DNA of 64,000 nucleotides, from positions 57,356,338 through 57,420,337 of the forward strand of contig NC_087064.1 in assembly GCF_963678635.1 (NCBI RefSeq), read 5' to 3'. The notes under the pieces are model-generated. The model saw only the letters and a program-made list of their open reading frames with translations. It did not search any database and was not told the DNA's origin. Below are positions 21,701 to 29,828 of this stretch, piece by piece. The position numbers and the translations under genes are program-made. Every line of letters begins with the position of its first letter. Position 1 is the stretch's first letter. Source of the DNA: Symsagittifera roscoffensis. Lineage: Eukaryota > Xenacoelomorpha > Acoela > Convolutidae.

Positions 21701-23960
21701 TCTTTTTTATTGCTATTTTCCTTAATTGTGGTGTTAAGGTCATCATTAAGATTTCTGTCATCTTTGTGTTTTTATAGTCATGTGTATTTAACGAATATGC
21801 TTTTCGAACTAGTGTTTCGATTCGTACTGCTATTTGCTTGATGGTTTCGTTTGGTAATCTGCGAATTTCATTACATAAAACTCTTTGTTGTTGTTTGTTT
21901 CTTTCGGAGTCAAACATTTTTGAAAATTCCTGTGTAAACCTTTTCCAGTTTGATTTTATTTCTAGAGGTAGTACTGAAAACCATTTTTGGGCTGCGCCAT
22001 CTAAGGTTGTTTGTATTAACGCTGTGCGTCGATGTATCCAATTTTGATGTAGTGGCGTATTTATTGGTTCAGGTCCAATATTTAAAATCAGGTTTGCTGT
22101 TACTGCATTTAAATAATCTTCTACAGAGTATTCAGGGTCTGTTCCTGTGAAAACCATTAAAGGTTTGTTTGATGTTATTGATGATCCACCCATAAGGTAT
22201 GGATTCATTGTCATTTGTAATGATTCTGCTGCATTTGGCATTTGAGAAAAATTTGAAAGTTGGTTTCTTGTTATTTCATGTTGTTGGAGATAATATGGGA
22301 GTGGTATTTCATTTTGCATTTGTGATGGTTGATACGAGTGTGCAGTCATTGGATTTTGTTGTTGAATTGGTTGAAAAGATTGTGTATTAATTAGATTTTG
22401 TTGTTGAATTGGTTGTTGATGTTGTGCATCTATTGGTTGTGGAGAAAAATTTCTATGATTTGTACGTGTTCTCTGTATTCCTTGTCTACGATATTCTTGA
22501 GTATTTGGTTCAAATATATCTGGTTGTAAGAAATCATCATCTGAGGATAAATAATCCATTTGATAAGATGTCTGTTTTTTATTTTTATTTTGTTGAAAAA
22601 ATGGGTAATTTTCACTGTGATCCTGTGGAGGATTTGTTTGGAAATTTATTGAATTAGGTTGGGTCATTGGGTTATCCCAATTTCGAGATCTTGTATATTG
22701 GTTAAAATTTCTTTGTGGTTGGTTATATGTTTTTGATGGATGTGTATAATTATAATTATGGTCTGCAAAGTTGTTTCTAGTGAATGTTTTGTGTGTTTTT
22801 GATGGTATTGTCATGGGTCTGTATGTTTGGTAATCCATATGTGAATATTTAGGGGCAACCGAAGGTTTAACGGTTGATTGTAAGGTTACCTGTGTTTGTG
22901 AAGGATTTGTATTTCTTGGTGTTGTTAAATTTGGGCGTATTGGTGAAATACTTTGTTGTGTAGTTGTTGTGTGTACAATTTCTTCATTTATGAAGTGTGA
23001 TGGTGTCTGGATATCTTGTTGAGTAAGATTCCTAGTTCCATTGAGGTTTTCATTGTGTATAACTGTAGAGTTTAAACTATTATTTTGTGTATCGGGTAAA
23101 AATGTATTATAGTTTAATGGTGTCGCATCAATGGTTAATGGTATTACTTTTACATAATCTCTTATGTAAGATATCGTACTTATTGCTTGACTTGAGATTG
23201 TTTGTGGGAAGCTTATAAATGCGGGATGAGACCATTCGGGGTCCCAAACATAATCTGATTGTTCTGTGATAGCGGTATCATCGTTCGAGTTTTGGGGTCT
23301 AAAATTTTTTCTTGCTTGTGCAATTAAATCAATATTGTGTGTGAAATAATCTATTATGAACCATGCCAAAATTTTTTGTAGATCGTGTTTTGTATATTGT
23401 GAAACGTCGTCTTTCGTGAAATTTTCTTTAATGATGTTTAAATAACTAGAGAGTAGTGTGATTTCATGTCGTACTCTTAAATGTTTAGATGTTTCTGTCG
23501 GTGAGACATTTGTTATTGGGATTTCGTTTTCTAATATCGAAATATAACTATATATTATTGCGAAAACTTCATTGGTGAATATGGAGTTTGCTCTTTGTGA
23601 GTTATGATATTGGATGCTTTTTATATATTCTGAAAAAACTTTTGAAAATTCTAAATCAAGATCGTCTGTTTGAATTGTATATTTTCTATTATTATGGTTT
23701 GGTGAGGTGAATTCTATGGAGTAGATTCCATACTGTTGTGTTATGTTGCATATATCTTTTAAGTAGTGGTCTATGATTTGTCTTTTGATTTTTACATCTG
23801 GGAACTCTGTTTTACATGGACTGATTCCGGGTTCAAATAAATTTAATAGTAAATTTTTGCAAAATATATGCTGTCCTCTATCAGTGGTTGCATCTACTAT
23901 AAAAGGAAAGATTTCATCATCATCTGGACTTTCTTCACCTGGAGTGTGCGTTGAGCTCAT
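15738..23960 (-). CDS. gag-pol: Gag-Pol polyprotein of a Ty3/gypsy-type retroelement
   Basis: One uninterrupted 2740-aa frame from an ATG at 23960. Residues 1-590 are Gln/Asn/Pro-rich. A capsid-like helical region (~595-790) is followed by a CCHC zinc knuckle, CNYCRRYGHSISEC, near 845. A long Asn/Arg/Ser-rich stretch covers ~900-1060. Pol follows: aspartic protease with DSGA near 1232, reverse transcriptase with YLDD near 1737, RNase H (CDASNFG) near 1887, then integrase with its HHCC zinc site near 2250-2285 and the D,D,E triad near 2320, 2385 and 2417. A GPY/F-type module (GPYQII) near 2595 follows. The protease-RT-RNase H-integrase order is that of Ty3/gypsy. Gag and Pol share one frame, so no frameshift is needed. 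The start overlaps the preceding 155-aa ORF. Confidence 0.95.
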   Translation of the reverse strand: MSSTHTPGEESPDDDEIFPFIVDATTDRGQHIFCKNLLLNLFEPGISPCKTEFPDVKIKRQIIDHYLKDICNITQQYGIYSIEFTSPNHNNRKYTIQTDDLDLEFSKVFSEYIKSIQYHNSQRANSIFTNEVFAIIYSYISILENEIPITNVSPTETSKHLRVRHEITLLSSYLNIIKENFTKDDVSQYTKHDLQKILAWFIIDYFTHNIDLIAQARKNFRPQNSNDDTAITEQSDYVWDPEWSHPAFISFPQTISSQAISTISYIRDYVKVIPLTIDATPLNYNTFLPDTQNNSLNSTVIHNENLNGTRNLTQQDIQTPSHFINEEIVHTTTTQQSISPIRPNLTTPRNTNPSQTQVTLQSTVKPSVAPKYSHMDYQTYRPMTIPSKTHKTFTRNNFADHNYNYTHPSKTYNQPQRNFNQYTRSRNWDNPMTQPNSINFQTNPPQDHSENYPFFQQNKNKKQTSYQMDYLSSDDDFLQPDIFEPNTQEYRRQGIQRTRTNHRNFSPQPIDAQHQQPIQQQNLINTQSFQPIQQQNPMTAHSYQPSQMQNEIPLPYYLQQHEITRNQLSNFSQMPNAAESLQMTMNPYLMGGSSITSNKPLMVFTGTDPEYSVEDYLNAVTANLILNIGPEPINTPLHQNWIHRRTALIQTTLDGAAQKWFSVLPLEIKSNWKRFTQEFSKMFDSERNKQQQRVLCNEIRRLPNETIKQIAVRIETLVRKAYSLNTHDYKNTKMTEILMMTLTPQLRKIAIKKRASHPSSIREPDLDFRKLVDKLEQAEITMKLEETENLKLQYVNRIETTPTNINNIQESETDLVEKITEILNIYEKNPNFKGKPSFKKWCNYCRRYGHSISECRQKQQDNQNKPQKYKEPNKSFYQYMKKDQNLPNKTVYSNNSSGKPLPNNTNYTRNQSPYNSSYRGRSPERRNTNNSSQNHYNRPNSRNNYSRSNSNTQRFVSRSNSQSRNNYYPNNQSRNSSYNRNRNYSYNRNRSYSNNRNQNYPNNQSRNNSYNRSNYNRPNNNYQNRSRNNSQNRHSSYNNRYRNYSQSPHRNNNNYNNSNNRHRSSTPKHQRQINQVQSNPETTSDPPGIDDTVTDTLQLNQINCTSSDSESDTENTLSINMIKVENDYESVIYEQPFPSHIYENQSEFLQNYYTTPINSTPTTQETNEINTTDQTNKNTKTKCLNTNHIYQNIQKEQPKEKIWTIPFLLESPRNKEFQPPDLEIDFLIDSGAESNIINIPTWNEIKTLHPKLTPLETSSKLATAQGSTLINYGKIQLFLLPTRTMEQSKILNKPFKQIFHITDIKYNIIGIPFISKYIPTINILNSKILIKDKYTKTKETSLTFFQRLNKQPPFFSKFYPIFNQQRKHLKPLSGNIYNFLIKQVHQYDKEQNKQKFYMSEFEFKPIHKFFKITISSIKYLKNSNSDIISLHVYNNTPYQVTLPLGLLGYCETNATISPIHEKAYRVNNILQLLDICQSTILNEELSINNIISNENRNTDYFTKTPYFKPTFNISNYTEDQQKFLTMFNFQHSQITQDEFEKLAKQLIKYSSVYATSKFDVGKISSSLHLPLKPDAVFKKQRASKVPIHLHDKVNRLLDILEQYNIISPVNKEEQPKGNTFINPVIILAKGESLKIVLDARYLNSLIDESKCNWPIEPIQVILTKINGKYFTTADMNSAYNQMPLDEQSRRLTQFVIGNQQYEFNRLFYGISIGPAAFSAFMSKIFRPLILKKNAITYLDDVFMQSQTKDEMFNVLEKYHQILQNENLKAAPDKSHFFLTRVKFLGHNIERKTITPLKSRIDAIQKLQPPTNKKKIQEFLGMLNFLSKYVYKMQLYLRPFYNILRQQNNFEWNTEHQTRFEEIKKLLTEQISNTIPDSNQPFYAMCDASNFGIGAALLQSHNGTNKMNLISANSRLFTQAELRLSTLMRECTAIIYTLTEYEFLILGSKHPTVLFTDHKPIIFLFTQKSNPNHRVYRFQLILMKFPNLHIVWTAGKNLALPDTLSRNTPPELLTRKTTVEIPKNIKFYLAENETSPRLECKYAVKTDIEQSQINSLQHFPLYLDCQNNHYEVDLLGTSTFKPIPYSQWIKNNTQQKRTKQHPPKKDHFPLIEKEDLTDKINLSGPQTNDSKYTINQVFDLHDPLDTIPLSKLEIENIFLPPTETITISTLKQYQNLDPVIRQLKSWHKYKTKPIKADSTILGNKTLLRYFRKFNNTTINENTDLLEYNLNESTVPCLPLSMILIAFNISHTQNIKGHSGSEKTYSNFIQNFYFPNAPIWIKVLCNDCIVCQLNKPYPNQKQIAQKQDFKGQSLYFNHRISFDTKGPISPSSEGNSYIMVIVDAFTHYVALNPVPHCNAYYAYTTLYEHWIAKFGLPEILVTDNGTEFINNEIITLCHLYNIKHKPRTSHAPWTNGLVEGMNRSLQEYLRCIINGNDTKYTEWSADVKLFPLAYNSQITTTLGMSPYEMVFNQKPRKPIMFTANSHKNAQGYCQPNKDSICYNLPLHTHDEDHFHHPQILKLASGTHTEWILNRDKKHNEIYQKITKKLLQRQNINEQINSRFTPASELKIGTFVLIPNFNTQKGISKKLQPLRKGPYQIIAKPTDVTYKITDSNKKEIVQHRNNLLPYYPKEYALRELTQLYSFTGLKIIQNEPHLKNTEQNDNPTENQNTKPTTTKNNTQNHKESPKQRKNRKMTEQIIPQEQIDKSENRKTTRLRNQPRKNYKIFIPQSKILKKVEFQK

Positions 23961-24402
23961 TTTTTCGTTCGATGACTGTTAATATGTAATTATTAATGTG
24001 TCGAATTGGTTGATTCCAATTGTATAAATGTACTGGTTTTTGTTTATACTGCTTTTTTATTCTTCTTTTTCCTCTTTTTGATGAATTTGAAGTTGTTTCT
24101 GAGTCAGAAAAATATAATTGATCGTGAAGTGGGTAATTTTTATCTATTGATTCTTTTAGTTTGTAAAGTTCGTCTAAACTGTTGGTTTCTGATTCTGAAA
24201 ATGCGTTTCGATTTTTTGAAAATCTTTTTCGTGTTATTTGTCTTTGTTTCGTTATTATTTTTCTTTTTAGTGTTTGTCGTTTTGTTCGAATGTATCCAAC
24301 TGTTTGTGTATGAGGTGTGATTACAAGGTCGTATTTTTTGTTATCTATTTCACAATTGTGTAAAACGATTGTTTGTTTATTTCCTAGGTTTTTAAATGAC
24401 AT
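23935..24402 (-). CDS. Basic 155-aa leader ORF preceding gag
   Basis: ATG at 24402 opens a 155-aa frame whose last codons overlap the gag-pol start by 26 nt in another frame. The protein is strongly basic in the middle (many Lys/Arg in residues 35-70 and 110-125), with Ser/Glu-rich patches between. I do not recognise a domain. A basic leader protein could bind RNA, or the ORF could control how ribosomes reach gag; both are inference. It is intact in a young element. Confidence 0.55.
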   Translation of the reverse strand: MSFKNLGNKQTIVLHNCEIDNKKYDLVITPHTQTVGYIRTKRQTLKRKIITKQRQITRKRFSKNRNAFSESETNSLDELYKLKESIDKNYPLHDQLYFSDSETTSNSSKRGKRRIKKQYKQKPVHLYNWNQPIRHINNYILTVIERKNELNAHSR

Positions 24403-25608
24403 AAGGTTTAGGATGACGGATGCAAAAGGTTGTTAAATGATTTCTATTTTCCTAAACTGTTAGTTCTTACGATTTTTTGGTTAGCTTAACCTGGGTCTAT
24501 TTGTTCAGGGTTGGAGAGAAAAGTATATCGATTCCGAAGAATGATTTTTTACTTTCTCGTGGCTAGTATAAGTTAAGGTGTTAACTTACTTAATCTTACT
24601 TAGGGGTAGTGATTGTGTTCAAGGGTTGGAGAATAGTAAATCGATCCACAAGGTTCAGGTATAATTAGAACGCGAGTAGTTCGTTAGATACTATTTTAAA
24701 CTTACTAAGTCTAAGATTTATCCTGGGTCTGGTAAGAGGGGGGGTCAAGTGAAGGATGAATAACCGAAGTTCTTCACTGTTTATCCTAATTTGAATGATT
24801 AGTTTTGTTTAAAAATTTCTATTAGTCTTGGGTCTTTAGAAAGGGTTGGGTAGTGAATCGACGTTTGAGGTCGTTAGACACTAATTAAGTGGGTGGGGGA
24901 GAACAAAGTTGTTCTGTTTGATCCAAGGATAAGCCTTGATGATCAAATTTGAAATTTAATTAAGTAGAAAATGATTTAAGATCCAAGGATAAGCCTTGAT
25001 GATCTGGTTTTAAAATTAAGTGAATTTAAGTTTTAATAAATTTTTAAGTGTGTGTAAAGGAAAGATTTAGTGTTTTGATGATATTAGTGGGTTTATGATT
25101 GCTGTTATGTTTTAGGTGATGGAGCTGGAACAACAGGATGATTTATGATTACTAACCATTTATTGTCATGCTACTAATTTTTATTTTTTATTTTTCAATA
25201 AATATTTTTCAAACATATTTTGTATATTACTGCAGAGTTTTAGGAAAACGATCTTAGATCTTTTTACCAATCGTTATTGTATATTAATAATTTTGTTTAG
25301 CGCCTGAAATGATTTTGAAGATTAACTTCAAGGTTTTATGTTTGCAAATGAAAATTTAAATTCATTGCCAGTAGTATTCTAAATATAAAAGTTTGTTCTG
25401 GTTTTTGCCTAACTATCATATAGCTATATGGCAAGTTTCTACTTTGTCGTATGTCGTCTCTGGTTCGAGGTCTTCTTCCAATTCCGGGTAGTTCTGTTAT
25501 GGTTCGGAATATTGGCTCTGATCTATTGAGTCGTAGAGACATTTCGATTAAATTATTGTCGTATAACATTTTGTAAATGTTTTTGTCTAATTTCTAATCT
25601 ATTTTGGT
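24403..25608 (-). other. 5' leader of the retrotransposon with repeated palindromic words
   Basis: About 1.2 kb between primer site and first long ORF. A 25-bp word, centred on the near-palindrome AAGGATAAGCCTT, occurs at 24920-24944 and again at 24980-25004, exactly 60 nt apart. A looser word, GGGTTGG followed by ATCGA some 15 nt on, recurs near 24513, 24636 and 24846. Such duplicated stem-forming words in a leader suit RNA dimerisation or packaging signals. A 77-aa ATG frame also lies here (25336-25569). Confidence 0.55.
25336..25569 (-). CDS. Possible 77-aa leader ORF
   Basis: An ATG-started frame just downstream of the primer site, in the leader of the element. The product is Arg-rich with no recognisable domain. 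It may simply be a chance upstream ORF. I list it because it would be the first AUG frame of appreciable size on the genomic RNA. Confidence 0.22.
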   Translation of the reverse strand: MLYDNNLIEMSLRLNRSEPIFRTITELPGIGRRPRTRDDIRQSRNLPYSYMIVRQKPEQTFIFRILLAMNLNFHLQT

Positions 25609-25658
25609 TAAGTCTCATAATCTTAAGGTCGTGAGTTCGAGCCTCACTGGTCGCACCA
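25609..25658 (-). promoter_or_regulatory. PBS: Primer binding site matching the 3' half of tRNA-Met (CAT)
   Basis: Read on the plus strand, these 50 nt are the 3' half of an elongator tRNA-Met. They contain the CTCATAA anticodon loop, a stem with paired TAAGT/TCTTA arms including the T-T closing mismatch usual in tRNA-Met, a variable loop AAGGTC, a 5-bp T stem with TTCGAGC loop, and a 3' end TGGTCGC-A-CCA. The CCA lies 2 nt from the LTR, as for a normal primer site. Ordinary sites match ~18 nt; here the match runs back to the anticodon stem. There is no 5' half, so this is not a tRNA gene. Confidence 0.85.
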
Positions 25659-25660
25659 GA

Positions 25661-26070
25661 TGAGTTAGGTTTGAGTTGGTTAACTCATAGAGTAATTTCG
25701 GATAGGGTACACCGTCTGCTCGTCACGCTATCTTATTTTCGGCCGGATAGATTCGTGCAACTTCTTAGTCTAATACCGATCCTAATCTTACTCTTATACT
25801 ATCTAGTCTCAGGTTGTTTAACTAGTCTCTGCTAGGCTCAATAGATCTAGGGTATACTGGTTTATTGCGGCTGCTGAAGTGCTCGGGAGAGTCCAACTAA
25901 TTTCTAAGTTAAATTCAAATCTCTCTGGTGCTGAAATTACAAGTAACTTCAGCACTTACAAATAAGTGGGTTGTTAGTTAGATGGATCATGATTGGTTAA
26001 TATTAAATACTTTACATTGGTAAAATATCTAATTTATCCAATCATAAAATGTAGTTTAGATCAGGTTCCA
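25661..26070 (-). repeat. 5' LTR (element orientation)
   Basis: The second copy of the 410-bp LTR, TG...CA, followed by the TTTG target duplication. It lies next to the primer site, which makes it the 5' LTR of the minus-strand element and the likely promoter. The one visible difference from the other LTR is A for T near 25933. Confidence 0.92.
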
Positions 26071-26074
26071 TTTG
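26071..26074. repeat. Target site duplication TTTG (right)
   Basis: Matches TTTG at 7145-7148 on the other side of the element. Confidence 0.75.
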
Positions 26075-27597
26075 ATATTCTTTTCCTACGCGGTTGCCTC
26101 CTTGCAGCCTCACAAAACGTCTCGAGGATTTGCTATCAACCAGTAAATTGATACCAGAGAAATTGACCTTATGATAGGATGAAGCGCTGGAGCTACGGGC
26201 TGGCAGCCCATTTAGTATCACGTATCTATTTTTTTAAAATCGTTTAAAAAGGTCAAATTATTGAATGAGAATGAATTTCACAAAAAATGATTTAGAAACC
26301 ATTTGAAATAAACTTTTCTCAAATTTTTGCACCTTCATGATTTGTCTGGAAAAATGAGCATTTAAAAAATATATATGTTTTAAGGAAAATTTTGAATAAC
26401 AGAGTTGATTGCTAGAGTGACTAACAAGGTCATTATTTAGCAGCGCGCATATTTCTGATATAATGGAGCAACATTTCAGCCGTCTAATTGATGTTTTAAT
26501 TAAGGCAATGGCAGCATCAGCTGTGAATTGATCTTTTTTCAGCAGAACATGTTTATTTCATACAACCTTTTGATTAAAAACATGTCTAGGAATATTTTGA
26601 CTTACAAACAATCAAGTATATGAAATAAACTGCACGTGGCACCAATTATATAACTTTTTTAAATAGCTTACTGAGAAAATAGTTATGGGTAGAAGTAATT
26701 ACTGAATCCTCTTAGTGATCTGTCAATAGCTACTGATTCGTGTTTCTGTAAAACTAAGTCTATTTTTGTTATAAATTTATTGTGAGATGTGACCAGTCTG
26801 ATTTCTTAAGGTAGTGAAATCCATTCTTTAATGCAGCCTCTTGCCGCTGACTCGTTGACTTGCGTCACAATTGTTTCACTATTTTTTGTACAACACTGGC
26901 CATCAAATAAGCAGAAAACAGATGCTGTAAAATTTTCAATGCTGCAGATCGTAAGTATTGCAAAATTGCTATCAAAAAAGCCCTTTTAACTGCGACTTAG
27001 GTTGGGAAATACTATAACACTACGCTACTTAGCTCGCTTGTTGAAGGAAATAATCAAATACAGCCAATAAAAATTTGGAAACTGTCACCAACGCGTAACC
27101 GAAAAAGGGCACAATAGAAAATTTCTTCTAAGACCAATTTCTGTTTATGCTATAAACTTTCGGCCAAAATCTCAAATGAAATCTCGTCTGATTCGAATTG
27201 GTTTCTTTGAAGACTGCTGAATTATCTTTTGTATTAAGTTTCGTCATCAGTTGTCTTCTTTGTATCGCCTAGTTGCTTACAATTGGAACTCACTTCAGCT
27301 ATCAGTCGAGATTTCACGTCAGTCCGTACCTAATGAACTTTTTCAAATTCTTGTGAACAGATTAAGCCTGTCAGTAAATTCGGATAATTTGTTCTGACTT
27401 TTCCTGTTTTTTGTCACACAAAATTTGACTCTCAAAACAGCAATTACTCGGTGAATCCAACTATTTTGAAATATTCCATACTGATATCGCAAGAGCCATT
27501 TTTGTTCTCAATATTTCTTCTGGTAGTATTCGCTTTTCTTTGCTTGCTTTTAATTAGTAACTCACATGCTCTATCTAATTTTCTACGTTAACAAAAA
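26075..27597. other. Non-coding DNA right of the LTR element
   Basis: No gene is visible. The only structure I can support is a diverged ~430-bp repeat at about 27050-27480 that returns at 34015-34465. The rest is AT-rich unique sequence. Confidence 0.5.
27050..27480. repeat. Dispersed AT-rich repeat, family A, copy 1
   Basis: Shares ordered words with 34015-34465: GCTGAATTATCTTTTGTATT, TTTGACTCTCAAA and ACTCGGTGAATC occur in the same order and spacing, with many substitutions between. This shows an old dispersed repeat of unknown class. Confidence 0.6.
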
Positions 27598-28967
27598 CTA
27601 GCGTGTAACGCACCACCGGTGCTTCGAATTTTTAACCACTCAAAAAACTATTCTTTGAGTGTACTCTGACAGCACCCAATTACAGGGTTCGTAATTACAA
27701 ATTTTGCAAAGTTTTTTAAAGTTTTTTATACAAATTTTGAAGAACCATAAAATTTTGTGAAGTTTTAAAAAAGTTCTTCCAAAAATTTAAAATGAACTAA
27801 AAAACGTCACATCTGGGAAACTGAAAGCAATTGAGCAGTCGCATGTGACGCAAGATTTGTAACTCGTGAGAGTACTTTTACAGTACCCAACTACAAGGTT
27901 GGGAAATTCAGATTTTGAGAAACTTCACCTTAAGTTTTCTAAAAGAGGTATTTGTTTAAAAACCAGAAAAAATTCACATTTCGAAAACTACCAAAATTTG
28001 AGCAGCTTTTTTTGATGGCAATATTCGCAATCTTTGAAAGTACACAACTACAGGGCTGGGAGTTTCACTTTATCGAATTATTTTGCAATTTGAGTTTTCT
28101 GAAAGTTTCCAAAAAAAAATCACAAAAAATCGTCGTATCTCTTAAGCAAAATGTTTTGGTCATTCTTAACTGGAGGCCAAATTTCCATCCCCTGAGATTA
28201 CTCTGACAGCCCCCCAACAACAGGTTGGGAAATTTAAACTTTGAAAAAACAATTAAATTAATTTTCATGAAAATTTTTATGAAAAAAGCACAAAAAACGT
28301 CATATCTGGAAAACTACAAGGATTTGAGCAGTCTAATTGTGAGGCAAAACTCGCAACTCCTGAGAGTACCCTGACAAAGCCGCACTACAGAGAAGAAAAT
28401 TTCAAGTTTTGAAAAAAAAAATTTGAAAAAAAAACCTAAAAAAAACGTCATGTCTCGAAAACTACAAGAATTTGAGCAGCCATATTCAAAGGCAAGATTT
28501 TCAACCCTTGAGAGTACCCTCACAATATCCAACAACAGGATTGAGATCTTCAACGTTTTGGAAATTTTGAAAATCTACTGAGAGTACCCTGACAGCACCC
28601 AATTACCGGGTGAGAATTGCAAAAATTGAGAAAACTTTCTAAATTGAATTTTCAAGAAATTTTCGAAAAGTCACGAAAATTGCTTATCTCGTATACTAAA
28701 AGGATTTGCTTATTCATATATGGAGGCCAGAATCGCAAAACCTGCGAAAACTCTGACAATATCTTACTATTGGGTTGCTAATTTCAAACTTGATGAAATA
28801 AACACTGAATTTAAACTGGAAAATCGAAAAAAAAACATTAACCATTGCAATATACGATATAGCTTAAACGTGAAAAAATTCTTTTGTTAAACATGCAAAA
28901 ATAATACGTTCAAAAAGCATAAACATAACGAGATAGTGAAGCCCGCATTCAATTATATAGTAAAAGA
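27598..28967 (-). mobile_element. Non-autonomous Helitron-like element 1
   Basis: On the minus strand it begins TC (after A), runs through a GCGGGCTTCACTATCTCG-like 5' end, and finishes with a hairpin GCACC-GGT-GGTGC about 10 nt before a terminal CTAG followed by T. A 5' TC, 3' hairpin plus CTAG and insertion between A and T are the Helitron hallmarks. The body is degenerate repeats of roughly 165-170 nt, each with the words TTTGAGCAGTC, GGCAAGATT and GAGAGTAC. No transposase is encoded, so it must move with borrowed Rep/helicase. Confidence 0.72.
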
Positions 28968-29110
28968 TAATAGATGAAAGTAAAAAAATTAGGCGACGGG
29001 TAGATAGACATAATCAAATTAATTTAAAAAGCAGGTATACAGACAGACAGACTTTGGCCTCGAAAAAAATAATGAAAAATTAATGACCTTGCGGAAAACT
29101 AATTGAAAAA

Positions 29111-29233
29111 TTTTCTTAAGCATTGCAATATATGATATAGCTTAAACATGAAAAAATTCTTTCGTTAAACATGCAAAATTATTATGCTTAACCATGGGAG
29201 ATAGCTGTCACTCGCATTTAAATATATTATAGA
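29111..29233 (-). mobile_element. Helitron-like 5' end fragment
   Basis: Carries only the conserved 5' end of the family (TC, then TATAATATATTTAAATGCG and the GATATAGCTTAAAC words) without a body or 3' hairpin. It is followed by an AGAT microsatellite. Confidence 0.5.
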
Positions 29234-29272
29234 TAGATAGATAGAAAGATAGATATAGATAGATAGATAGAT
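29231..29272. repeat. (AGAT)n microsatellite
   Basis: About ten imperfect AGAT units, abutting the Helitron 5' end fragment. Confidence 0.85.
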
Positions 29273-29828
29273 TTTGACTCTCCAGCTTATTTGCTTATTC
29301 TGTTTAGTTGTAAAATTTTAAAAGAAAACCGCGTTATATGTTATATGCGATGATACTGAAAATTATTCTTAATTATTAACTTGATTCGTAACTATGTGTA
29401 TTAAAACAGATTGAATTGGTTGCAAGGTATGTCAAAAAGGCATGGGAAAATGAGAAAAGGAAAAGTAAAATTATGCGGTATAAAAATACGATTGGTACTT
29501 TTCAAAATTAGGGGAACTGTTTAAAACAACAATCTGTAATGGATCGCGAATATATCAACAAAAAACTATTAAACTGAACAAAACGATAACTTGCTGAAAG
29601 TAATTATAACTCATCGGTCAAACATTCGAAATATTCTATCTAGGTCGACCAATTTTAGGAGAAAACAGACAGAATCTGACGAAGTTAATTAGTCGACCGA
29701 AAACAATTCAAATCAAATTGAAAAAACTTGGTCTACATAAATTCCATTCATTTACCTCAAATGATGATCAATTTGAGGAAAACATGTCAAACTATAATCA
29801 TCATCGTTAAAAAAGAATTCAAAATCAA

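Larger units (their letters stand above)
7149..26070 (-). mobile_element. 18.9-kb envelope-bearing Ty3/gypsy-type LTR retrotransposon
   Basis: Two 410-bp direct LTRs bound the element. Between them on the minus strand lie, in order, a tRNA-Met primer site, a leader with a 155-aa ORF, gag-pol, two short hydrophobic ORFs, a frame lacking AUG, an envelope-like glycoprotein and a 601-aa ORF. The LTRs are equal in length and differ at one site that I noticed (T/A within the GCTGATATT/GCTGAAATT stretch). All long frames are open, so insertion is recent. At 18.9 kb this is far longer than usual gypsy elements of 5-8 kb. The gene order is retrovirus-like, with envelope products downstream of pol that would need a spliced or otherwise subgenomic message. 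The extra 3' ORF and the small hydrophobic ORFs are not part of a standard gypsy element. Confidence 0.93.

Noticed and set aside
25609-25658. A tRNA-Met gene
   Set aside because: Only the 3' half with encoded CCA is present, no 5' acceptor strand or D arm, and it sits 2 nt from the LTR exactly where a primer site belongs.
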